From positions 1 to 8,586 of the forward strand of contig WRNP01000043.1 of NCBI GenBank assembly GCA_009776515.1: a DNA stretch of 8,586 nucleotides, read 5' to 3'. Shown here piece by piece: positions 1-5,823 of this stretch (its first letter is position 1; the number at the start of each line of letters is the position of its first letter). Source of the DNA: Dehalococcoidia bacterium. GTDB taxonomy: Bacteria; Chloroflexota; Dehalococcoidia; Dehalococcoidales; UBA1222. The position numbers and the translations under genes are program-made. Under the pieces are notes generated by a model. The model had not been told where the DNA came from and did no database searches. It saw nothing but the letters and a program-made list of their open reading frames with translations.

Positions 1-1546
1 CCCCGCCAGTAAAGCCAGAGCCTGCCTGGATACCAGAATCCAAGGAAATATCGGTGTTACCCCATTCACCTATGCCGACGTCATCGTATTTCAGGCCCAT
101 AACCTCAGCTACAAAATGTGCCATCGTGGTTTCGGCACCGGGGGTGCCTCGGGCTCCGCCAACATTGAGCTGAACTTGGCCGTCTGGGGTTAAGACGAGA
201 TTGCCGCCTCGGCTACCACCGCCGACAGAACCGTGGCTGTCAAGGTGTCCGGTGATGGCGATGCCGTGCATTTTCCCATTTTCAAGCTGGTATGCGCCGG
301 GGTTATGTTTCTTGGTGGCATAATTAGATTCTTGGTAGACCTTTTCGAAACACATACGCACCCCTCCGCCTGCGCCGCCATTACCCCATTGCCTGTATGG
401 ACTATCCTGGTCTGGGGCATCCATTGGACGGAGGTTTTTCATGCGCAGGTCATAAGGATCCATTCCCAGCCTTACCGCCAGTTTGTCAATGGCAGAATCA
501 GAGTTGATATTGCCGGGGGGGTCATTGACACAGCGGTAATAACCGCGTTGTGGCGAGTTAGTTCCGATTAGGTTGACGACCATTTTAGCATCGGGGATAG
601 TATAGGTGGTGCGAAAACCAAAGTGAGCGCTCCCGCTCGGGGTGGCAGAGTTGACGCCGCCCATGGCCCACCAAGTGGCATCGGCGGCGGTGAAAGTGCC
701 ATCATTCTTGGCGCCTAACTTGATCTCAGAACGGACTTGGAATTGACGAGTGTACGTGCCCATTTGAACCCGACGGCTCCACGACATTAGCACGGGGTAG
801 CCGCCCACAGCTTTGGACATAGGGACAGCTACAGTACCTAGGGCAGCACCCTTGCCGCCTTCGCCTGAGCCGCAGAAGTGGGTATAGAAGTGAATTTTGG
901 TGGCCGGCATGTTCAGGGTATTGATAAGAGTGCTTTTTTCACTGTGGGCACTTTGGGTTGAACCCCAGACATAGGCGTGTTCGCCAACCCACCAAGCGAG
1001 TGCAACGTTGGTTTCGAGAGTCTGGTGCTGGTGGACGGTGGTCCAGTTCCAGGAAGCATCTTCTACAACATCGGCATTGGCCCAGCCTGCCTCTAAATCA
1101 CCTCGACTGAGGTTGGCCTGGACGCTGAGGTTGGTTTCGAGCATTACGCCGGATAGAGTTGCCCCTGGCTTTATGGCTTCATCAGGGTCGACAACGGCGG
1201 GGGCGGGGGTGTAATCAATCTTGATGAGAGGTAACGCACGCTCTGCGATGTATGGATCTTCGGCAACTACGCCAGCAACTGGTTGGCCCCAGTGCAAGAC
1301 GGTTGGTGACCAACTGGGAATATCTTGATACGTGACAACGGCTTTGACCCCAGCGAGTTTCAGTGCCTCGGAGGCATCAATATTCGTGATTTTGCCGCGG
1401 GTAAAATTGGCGGGGCGGACAGCGCCGAAGTACTTTTGATTGGGCAGACGGTCAGCGACAAAGTCAGCCTTGCCGGTGAGGATACTCACGCCAGCGGAAT
1501 CGTGTTGACCAGGCTTGCCTACTACGTTGAGAACTGGTAGAGACAT
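1..1546 (-). CDS. Xanthine dehydrogenase/aldehyde oxidase-family molybdopterin-binding subunit (partial, C-terminus off left edge)
   Basis: Open minus-strand frame of 515 codons with no stop, leaving the window at its left end. Start MSLPVLNVVG, with AGGAGG at 1555-1560 eight bases upstream, inside the end of the preceding gene. Seen: a hammerhead-type N-terminal domain (about residues 15-125, with GQPVAGVVAEDPYIAERA at 87-104), then molybdopterin-domain features HQTLETNVALAW (174-185), WGSTQ (194-198), CGSGEGGKGA (225-234, at the place of the family's GGGFGGK loop), and GMDPYDLRMKNL (361-372). Family knowledge: these subunits hold molybdenum cofactor and hydroxylate aldehydes or N-heterocycles with water as oxygen donor. 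The glutamate that acts as catalytic base lies near the C-terminus and is outside the window. The hammerhead domain looks short, and there is no signal peptide. Substrate cannot be predicted. It is paired with the [2Fe-2S] gene upstream; no FAD subunit is visible. Confidence 0.9.
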   Translation of the reverse strand, partial: MSLPVLNVVGKPGQHDSAGVSILTGKADFVADRLPNQKYFGAVRPANFTRGKITNIDASEALKLAGVKAVVTYQDIPSWSPTVLHWGQPVAGVVAEDPYIAERALPLIKIDYTPAPAVVDPDEAIKPGATLSGVMLETNLSVQANLSRGDLEAGWANADVVEDASWNWTTVHQHQTLETNVALAWWVGEHAYVWGSTQSAHSEKSTLINTLNMPATKIHFYTHFCGSGEGGKGAALGTVAVPMSKAVGGYPVLMSWSRRVQMGTYTRQFQVRSEIKLGAKNDGTFTAADATWWAMGGVNSATPSGSAHFGFRTTYTIPDAKMVVNLIGTNSPQRGYYRCVNDPPGNINSDSAIDKLAVRLGMDPYDLRMKNLRPMDAPDQDSPYRQWGNGGAGGGVRMCFEKVYQESNYATKKHNPGAYQLENGKMHGIAITGHLDSHGSVGGGSRGGNLVLTPDGQVQLNVGGARGTPGAETTMAHFVAEVMGLKYDDVGIGEWGNTDISLDSGIQAGSGFTGG

Positions 1547-1547
1547 T

Positions 1548-2183
1548 TTATACGCCTCCTACGGTGTTTTCGATATAGAGCTTGAAGTTGTAACACGAGC
1601 AGATGTGGCCGGAGAAAGCTTCACGCACATCGTCTAGGCTTGGTCTGGAATTTGAGGCCAACAAAGCTGTGGCGGCTACCAAAAACCCCGGGGTGCAATA
1701 GCCACATTGGAAAGCTTCGTTGTCGTACCATTTCTGCTGGAGCTGCGATAAATTCCCAGCGCTCGCCAGCCCTTCTACTGTAGTGTATTTCTTGCCTTCG
1801 GCTTCAACAGCTAGAACCAGACATGAAAGAACTGGCATACCATCCTGTAGCACGGTGCATGAGGCGCATTGTCCATACTCGCAACCTACTTTAGTGCCGA
1901 ATAGACCTAGTTTGTCGCGCAGGACGAAACTCAAAGGCCAGTATGGCTTGACCTGCACTTTGTACTCCCTGTCATTGATATTAAGAGTGATGACATCGGA
2001 TGACGAACTGCCGCCTGACCCAGGCACAGTTACGGTGGTGGTGCCGGCTGGAACAGTTACGGTCTTGTCGCTACAGGCATTCACTAGGGCAATGGAACCG
2101 ATGGTGGCGCCGCCTACGATAAGGCCGGCGTCTTTGAGAAACTCTCTCCGAGAAATGTGTCCAGTCTGTTTTTCTTCGGACAT
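1548..2183 (-). CDS. Tat-exported [2Fe-2S] subunit of a molybdenum hydroxylase, probable lipoprotein
   Basis: 211 residues. The N-terminus carries a twin-arginine motif, SRREFLK (R12-R13), a hydrophobic stretch and a lipobox-like LVNAC (Cys37), then a Thr/Val and Ser/Gly linker to about residue 62. The plant-type [2Fe-2S] domain follows with C101, C106, C109 and C121. The second, all-helical [2Fe-2S] domain has CGYC (160-163) and CSC (195-197), against the usual CRC. Length without the leader fits the roughly 150-residue family. Role (family): passes electrons from the molybdenum site to an acceptor. The stop codon is one base before the ATG of the large subunit, so the two are surely co-translated. 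The signal suggests a folded complex exported by Tat and tethered on the outer face of the membrane. The ribosome binding site, AGGAGGT at about 2199-2205, sits some 15 bases from the ATG, which is rather far. Confidence 0.92.
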   Translation of the reverse strand: MSEEKQTGHISRREFLKDAGLIVGGATIGSIALVNACSDKTVTVPAGTTTVTVPGSGGSSSSDVITLNINDREYKVQVKPYWPLSFVLRDKLGLFGTKVGCEYGQCASCTVLQDGMPVLSCLVLAVEAEGKKYTTVEGLASAGNLSQLQQKWYDNEAFQCGYCTPGFLVAATALLASNSRPSLDDVREAFSGHICSCYNFKLYIENTVGGV

Positions 2184-2600
2184 GGTATTGATTATTCGAC
2201 CTCCTTTTAGTCGTTTCCCACCTCTCTAAGCACAGTTTCTTAATCTGAAATGAAACTGCGAGATGGGCGGAGCAATGACTCCTGATTCTTGTAGTCAACT
2301 ACCTAAGTGAAAGACTTATGCATCTATTGTTATCGGGCGCTTCACCTCCTTGTATTTATATCACAATTATTGGCTATGAGGGGCTTGTATCAGCCCAGCG
2401 GCATAGGCGGTTTTCATGACAATGGAGAGCAACAGCCTATGTGTGCAGGCAGTGCAGTGGATTTTGGCCCGACTTGAGGCATGGGAACTCGGTGTTGTCA
2501 TGGACATAGATGTGCTAGGCCAATAATTATCGCCCAAGAGCAACCATCAAGTTGTGCAGTATGTCGTCTCAGGCATTGTGGCTCTGCTTGATTACGCATA
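2184..2600. other. Intergenic region upstream of the molybdenum hydroxylase operon
   Basis: About 415 bases with no supported gene. Read on the minus strand it contains a dyad, CAGTTTC at 2233-2239 paired with GAAACTG at 2252-2258, 12 bases apart, in the leader of the operon. It also has a very strong ribosome-binding-like AAGGAGGTGA at about 2342-2351, followed only by a six-codon reading frame (MHKSFT, 2303-2323). A TTGACT at about 2295 lacks a convincing -10 partner. No promoter can be named with confidence. Confidence 0.4.
2233..2258. promoter_or_regulatory. Candidate operator dyad before the molybdenum hydroxylase operon
   Basis: A perfect 7-bp inverted repeat (CAGTTTC / GAAACTG) with a 12-base AT-rich centre, about 50 bases upstream of the start of the [2Fe-2S] gene. 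The shape suits binding of a dimeric regulator, but no matching regulator or second copy is seen in the window. It could be chance. Confidence 0.22.
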
Positions 2601-3086
2601 TCAGTATTCTGGGGGCGGGTTGGGATCGCCGCCGGGCGGATCTATGACTCTGAGCCAGGAGATTCTGATGTTGACATATCCATACCTTAGGTTTTCGTAT
2701 CGGCCGACAATTTCTACGATATATTCTTCGCGCACATTGATGATGGTGTATAGAAAATCTGTCCGGAACCTTACCTGTTCGATATTGGGATCAATGCCTT
2801 CTTGGACATAGAGTTCTGGTTCTAGGGGTTCCCCAAGAAACGCCATCTGGTCAACGCGCACGCTAGGAAAGTGCAAGTCCTTTTCCCCATATTTGGCTGC
2901 GGCTGCCACAGGATCTGCCTGGAAGTCACGCCACATATCCAAGGCAACGACTTCCACGGGAGCTTCGTCAAGGATGATGGCGGTAGGCGGTGTAAAAACG
3001 TCATTTGAACACGCTATTGAGGCGAGAGCTAAGGTCACAAGCAACAATGTGGCTACCAGAATCCTAATGTCGCAAAGCTTCTTCAT
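2601..3086 (-). CDS. Small exported protein, possible lipoprotein, perhaps of the OB-fold tRNA_anti-like type
   Basis: 161 residues from the ATG at 3086, chosen because GGAGGTG lies 5-6 bases upstream; an in-frame ATG ten codons earlier has no such site and would put an Arg-rich tail before the signal. Signal: MKKLCDIRIL, a hydrophobic core, then LASIAC with Cys26, a near-lipobox with Ser at -3. The mature part has one charged helix-like stretch, WRDFQADPVAAAAKYGEKDL (52-71), followed by alternating beta-like segments to about residue 148 and a Pro-rich tail. An amphipathic helix with AxxKYxxK followed by strands recalls the tRNA_anti-like OB-fold lipoproteins, but this is a resemblance by eye only. 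A single gene with its own probable promoter. Function unknown. Confidence 0.72.
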   Translation of the reverse strand: MKKLCDIRILVATLLLVTLALASIACSNDVFTPPTAIILDEAPVEVVALDMWRDFQADPVAAAAKYGEKDLHFPSVRVDQMAFLGEPLEPELYVQEGIDPNIEQVRFRTDFLYTIINVREEYIVEIVGRYENLRYGYVNIRISWLRVIDPPGGDPNPPPEY

Positions 3087-3118
3087 GCGACACCTCCGTT
3101 TTCTTCGCTCGCGCAAGT

Positions 3119-3147
3119 AATCTATACCATGGTAATAAATATGTCAA
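3119..3147 (-). promoter_or_regulatory. Candidate sigma-70-type promoter for the 2601-3086 gene
   Basis: On the minus strand TTGACA (3142-3147) is a full consensus -35. Seventeen bases on is TAGATT (3119-3124, four of six matches); with a 15-base spacer there is TATAGA (3121-3126, five of six). It lies 33-60 bases upstream of the chosen ATG. An ACCATGGT palindrome (3127-3134) sits in the spacer and could hold a regulator. Confidence 0.5.
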
Positions 3148-3205
3148 GGTTTGGTAAGGAAACCACAGGGCAATCGCATAAAAAATAAATGTAAGTCTGA
3201 AAAAT

Positions 3206-3745
3206 GGAGTCTTCGCCAGTTTATGTGGGTATGATTAACAGATCACTCCGAGAAATGGTTGGGGGGCTGACACCTCGTATTCACTCCCTTGGCATAACCA
3301 CCATCATGTGTTGGAAGCAGTCTCTGCCAAGGAGGCAGTGTCCGATATGAATACAGGGACAAATCCCACGGATTTCATCCAAGGGAGGTTAGGTAACATC
3401 CGCGCCTCTTGATTACCTCGGGCGATAGCCACCCAGGGCAGGAATATCGGCAGGCTCGTACACTGAAGCATAATGAGCGTGATGAGGTTGTCGATGTTCC
3501 TGAAGCCGTACCCTGCGCGTACGGTAAGCTTGATCTTGTTGTTCACCGCCTCGATACGGGCGTTGGATAACCCATAGCGGATGGAGGACAAGATAGCCTC
3601 CCGGTGTCTTTTAATCTTGCACCTCAGCTCTATGAATTCAGGGATGCGACTGCGTTGCGCCCATGACAGCCATCTGCCCAAAGCCTCTTCGGCATCCTCT
3701 GCCTCCATCTGAAGCTGGGAGAGTTGATGGCAGTTCAAGTTTCCT
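3206..3745 (-). mobile_element. ISL3-family insertion sequence remnant (one terminus and transposase C-terminal part)
   Basis: The left boundary is proposed at GGAGTCTTCGCCAGTTTATG (from 3206, continuing GTGGGT to 3230). It resembles the GGCTCTTCGCC-like terminal repeats I associate with ISL3-type elements; the match is from memory and imperfect. About 75 bases inside it the transposase reading frame ends. The other terminus and the N-terminal two thirds of the transposase are missing. The element stops at about 3708-3748, where relaxase sequence of opposite orientation begins. A dead remnant cut by deletion or recombination. Confidence 0.6.
3304..3738 (-). pseudogene. ISL3-family transposase, C-terminal fragment
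   Basis: The frame holds about 140 residues; full ISL3 transposases are about 400. Recognised from EDAEEALGRWLSWAQRSRIP (from about residue 13), then HREAILSSIRYGLSNARIEA and VNNKIKLTVRAGYGFRNIDN, then LITLIMLQCTSLPIFLP. The block SNARxExxNNKIKLxxRxxYGFR is the conserved end of the DDE domain, containing its final acidic residue. There is no plausible start: the frame opens only at a TTG without a ribosome binding site, next to the junction with the relaxase fragment. After LPIFLPW the frame runs on for about 45 unfamiliar residues, possibly an altered C-terminus. Not functional. Confidence 0.8.
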
Positions 3746-3749
3746 CCAA

Positions 3750-3979
3750 GGCAAGAACAGAGAGGATGTAAGGGAGTTCTTCCAAACAGTGGTGGATTTC
3801 CTCTCCCAGAGAATAGGGAAGGACCACATCTTCACCGCAATAGTGCATCTGGATGAGAAGACACCCCATATGCATCTGTGCTTCGCCCCAATAACCATAG
3901 ACGGGAGACTATCAGCCAAAGCGAAGAGGGCAAACAGGCTTTAGAAAAGTATCGGGCAGAAAAAGCTAGCAAACCGTAA
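3750..3979 (+). pseudogene. MobV/Pre-type relaxase (plasmid mobilisation) fragment
   Basis: The only plus-strand protein remnant. The frame from 3750 reads GKNREDVREFFQTVVDFLSQ, then RIGKDHIFTAIVHLDEKTPH, then MHLCFAPITIDGRLSAK, and stops at 3944. HLDEKTPHMH (3846-3875) is the metal-binding HxDExTPHxH motif of the MobV/Pre relaxases, which nick plasmid or integrative-element DNA at oriT. The N-terminus with the usual early motifs is lost at the transposase junction. Past LSAK the sequence slips: another frame continues as EEGKQALEKYRAEKASKP and stops at 3979. This looks like the coiled-coil tail of such proteins, so a frameshift plus an internal deletion is likely. Evidence of a former mobilisable element. 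Confidence 0.75.
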
Positions 3980-4001
3980 ACTAGCATCCATATCTACAGA
4001 A

Positions 4002-4034
4002 AAGGGCAGGGGTACCAAAAATACTCCTGCCCTT
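4002..4034. terminator. Strong hairpin after the relaxase remnant
   Basis: AAGGGCAGG (4002-4010) pairs with CCTGCCCTT (4026-4034). The stem extends inward by GGTA/TACT with one G-U pair, giving about 13 pairs and a 7-base loop. On the minus strand the stem is followed by TTTTC; on the plus strand only by AATCTATTT. It may end minus-strand transcription from the 4209-5585 operon or be the old terminator of the relaxase gene. Confidence 0.5.
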
Positions 4035-4115
4035 AATCTATTTCAAATCCTTGAAATATACCACTATTCCAAAGCCACCCTTGAATGCGAATAGTTGGTT
4101 CGGATTATCTGGTAA

Positions 4116-4160
4116 TGGTGGAGCTGGGGGGATTCGAACCCCCGACCCTCTGAATGCAAA
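4116..4160 (-). repeat. tRNA-Ala(UGC) 3' fragment with encoded CCA: attachment-site scar, copy 1
   Basis: Read on the minus strand: anticodon loop TTTGCAT with anticodon TGC, stem side TCAGA, variable loop GGGTC, T-arm GGGGG-TTCGAAT-CCCCC, acceptor strand CAGCTCC with T at position 70 (the U70 of the alanine G3:U70 identity pair), discriminator A, then encoded CCA. No 5' half is found upstream, so it is not a gene. Bases 4119-4160 are identical to copy 2. This is what tyrosine integrases leave when they recombine in the anticodon loop of a tRNA gene. Confidence 0.85.
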
Positions 4161-4208
4161 CCATTTAGTAGGAAAGCGAACCTAGGGGCTTGCCTCCTTT
4201 GGTCGTTA

Positions 4209-4883
4209 TTAGCCACCCATCTGCGCCCGAAGGCTGATTATATCTATCTTATTACTGCCGTAGAGCATGGTATACTCGGATGAGTATAATATGGCCAGCC
4301 CATCTGCGAGCAATGCTTTTGTTGCCGCGGATAAACCCGGTAACCCCGCACTAATCTTGCCGTGAGCGGACTCGAGCAGTAGGCATTGTTTGTAAAGGTT
4401 ACTTTTTATTGATACTGCTGTGGAGGTTGGTGCCAATAGTTGCTCTATGGATGCCTTGCAGTTCTGTAGCCCGTCGCCAACCTCGGCCACACTATACAAT
4501 TGTGGGCCGCGGCGAGATGCGTCGCTCCATTTGACAAGTTGCCCCCAATACTCTTGCATTAAATCAAGCACCGCATCGCCGTTGTCGCAAAAGTTGATTA
4601 GGGCAACATTATTAGCGGGTATCGCAGGCTGGGTTACTGTAGCCGTCGTAGTGGGCAATGCCATGGTAACAGTTGTTACTACCGTGATTGCAACTGTAAC
4701 AATATCTTGCGGGATAAATTCGGTGACAACCATAGTGTATGGGGGGTGAGCAGTGGTTACTGTCGCGGGAATTGCCGATATTACAGTATTAGTGACAGTT
4801 TTTGTGACGAAATAAGGCGACTGGCTACACGAGGCACATACTGCCAGCACAAGCAAGGGACAGACGATTCTCAGCAGCTTCAT
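4209..4883 (-). CDS. Thr/Val-rich exported lipoprotein-like protein, unknown function
   Basis: 224 residues. MKLLRIVCPLLVLAVCASC is a signal peptide ending in a lipobox-like stretch; Cys19 would be lipidated, though the -3 residue (Cys16) is atypical. Residues 27-85 form a Thr/Val-rich stalk (KTVTNTVIS, VTTVTMALPTTTATVTQ). The 95-224 part is mostly helical by composition, with C99, C142 and C167, and is not recognised. AGGAGG at 4889-4894 overlaps the stop codon of the repressor gene upstream and is 5 bases from the ATG, so translation is coupled to the repressor. Lying in one operon with a phage-type repressor, within tRNA scars, it may be a surface protein made from the quiescent element, comparable to lysogenic-conversion or exclusion proteins. 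That role is inference only. Confidence 0.8.
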   Translation of the reverse strand: MKLLRIVCPLLVLAVCASCSQSPYFVTKTVTNTVISAIPATVTTAHPPYTMVVTEFIPQDIVTVAITVVTTVTMALPTTTATVTQPAIPANNVALINFCDNGDAVLDLMQEYWGQLVKWSDASRRGPQLYSVAEVGDGLQNCKASIEQLLAPTSTAVSIKSNLYKQCLLLESAHGKISAGLPGLSAATKALLADGLAILYSSEYTMLYGSNKIDIISLRAQMGG

Positions 4884-4892
4884 CTCATCCTC

Positions 4893-5585
4893 CTATACAT
4901 CCATCATGTGGACGATCTTTACTACTCGGCCCACGACATCGATGGGCAGCTCATCTGTCATTTCAAGCACGACATCCCGAAAAGCCGGATTGGACGACCG
5001 CAGGACAACCCTGCCTTCTTCAACATAGACATGCTTGGCGGCTACTTGCCCGTCGTAGCGCACGACATAGATTTTGCCGTTATCTATATCCGTCATGGAG
5101 GTGGTAAGCAATAGGTAGCACCCCTCTACAATGCCGTCACCAATTAGGCTTTTCCCATCGGCCACCAAGGCAAAGAGGCTATCAAGCTGCCACCCCCGCA
5201 ACTCCTGACGCGGCACCTGCAGATACCCCATGTTGGATTCTTCCCTGATATCCAACCGCCCGCATGGAACCCGCCCAAGAATGGGGATGTTAACAATGGC
5301 ATCGAGGGATGGCCCGATGGGTATCAAGCCTTGCCTCTCCGACAGAGGCGGCCGGGGTCTTTCCTGTCTGCCGTATAGGCGGGCACTCAAGTCGGTTACT
5401 GACATTCCAAGCCCAGTAGCAAACTGCCTAACCTTGTCGTAGGATGGCTTGCCTATTTTGCCAATCTCCGCCTTGGAAATATAGCCACGCTTGACCCCCG
5501 ACTTTGCGGACAACTCCTCTTGTGTCAGTCCACGCTCTTCGCGCAATGCCTTGATCGTGAATCCCCAGTTATTTATTTTGTCCAT
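4893..5585 (-). CDS. Phage-type XRE/S24 (LexA/CI-like) self-cleaving repressor
   Basis: 230 residues from MDKINNWGFT. This start is chosen because GAGG lies 9 bases upstream and the HTH begins at once; an earlier in-frame start would add 38 non-conserved residues. The XRE helix-turn-helix spans about 8-65 (LREERGLTQEELSAKSGVKR, then GYISKAEIGK). A linker leads to the S24 domain, with PILGRVPCG at 101-109, nucleophile Ser146 in VADGKSLIGDGIVEG, and Lys184 in VAAKHVYVEE. Ser and Lys are 38 apart, as in LexA (37), and the cleavage bond would be Cys108-Gly109 in place of Ala-Gly. The usual GDSM is GKSL. Family role: dimeric repressor of an integrated element that cleaves itself when RecA is activated by DNA damage. 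First gene of an operon with the 4209-4883 lipoprotein. No operator was identified with confidence. Confidence 0.92.
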   Translation of the reverse strand: MDKINNWGFTIKALREERGLTQEELSAKSGVKRGYISKAEIGKIGKPSYDKVRQFATGLGMSVTDLSARLYGRQERPRPPLSERQGLIPIGPSLDAIVNIPILGRVPCGRLDIREESNMGYLQVPRQELRGWQLDSLFALVADGKSLIGDGIVEGCYLLLTTSMTDIDNGKIYVVRYDGQVAAKHVYVEEGRVVLRSSNPAFRDVVLEMTDELPIDVVGRVVKIVHMMDV

Positions 5586-5811
5586 AGTTACTTGCCTCGA
5601 GCTTGGTGCGGTAGCCCCTGATAGTATCCGGGGAACGCTCGGCAGCCTCCGCAAATCTGAGGAATGAATCCACTCGCCCCCATAGATCAGCCCCGCCAAT
5701 GATACGCATGAGCGGAGTAATCAGAGGGTCAGCAGTTAGCCTTGATCGTGTGTAACTTTTTTGTTCATTCAGAGGGTCAGTAATCAATATTTTTGGGCCG
5801 CTAAGCCGCTT
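5569..5811 (-). pseudogene. Tyrosine recombinase N-terminal (core-binding domain) remnant
   Basis: A minus-strand frame open from 5811 to the stop at 5569 contains VDSFLRFAEAAERSPDTIRG followed by YRTKLEAS. The pattern FLxxxxxxxxSPxTIxxYxxxL matches the SAM-like core-binding domain of phage and integrative-element integrases. There is no catalytic domain: the frame ends 8 residues later, overlapping the repressor start by 17 bases. Neither the in-frame TTG at 5787 nor the ATG at 5709 has a ribosome binding site. Its place beside the tRNA-Ala copy at 5824 is where an integrase gene would be expected. The match is short and made by eye, so a chance or unrelated small ORF remains possible. Confidence 0.45.
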
Positions 5812-5821
5812 TTAGCCTTGA
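5721..5821. repeat. Cluster of short direct repeats beside the attachment scar
   Basis: TCAGAGGGTCAG occurs at 5721-5732 and 5769-5780. TTAGCCTTGA occurs at 5736-5745 and 5812-5821. The first repeat also matches, inverted, the tRNA part of copy 2: CATTCAGAGGGTC at 5766-5778 against its complement at 5849-5861, 13 of 13 bases. Such short repeats near a crossover site resemble integrase arm- or core-type sites, or leftovers of a tandem duplication. Confidence 0.5.
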
Positions 5822-5823
5822 AA

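Noticed and set aside
233..571. Plus-strand ORFs within 1-1540
   Set aside because: They lie antisense to the continuous 515-codon molybdenum hydroxylase frame, which has recognisable motifs; the plus-strand products resemble nothing and lack ribosome binding sites.
1720..2229. Plus-strand 169-residue ORF
   Set aside because: Antisense to the [2Fe-2S] subunit, whose cysteine motifs and Tat signal are clear.
3087..3116. Earlier start for the 2601-3086 gene
   Set aside because: It would place an Arg-rich decapeptide before the signal peptide and translate through the strong GGAGGTG site that serves the ATG at 3086.
4116..4160. A functional tRNA-Ala gene on the minus strand (also at 5824-5865)
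   Set aside because: Only the part from the anticodon loop onward is present; the upstream sequence has no GGGGCTG acceptor strand, D-arm or 5' anticodon stem at either copy.
4420..5114. Plus-strand ORFs across the lipoprotein and repressor genes
   Set aside because: They are shadows of well-supported minus-strand genes; the translated sequences lack domains.
5586..5699. N-terminal extension of the S24 repressor to 5699
   Set aside because: The extra 38 residues are not HTH-like, overlap the recombinase-like frame, and the ATG at 5585 has a suitable ribosome binding site.
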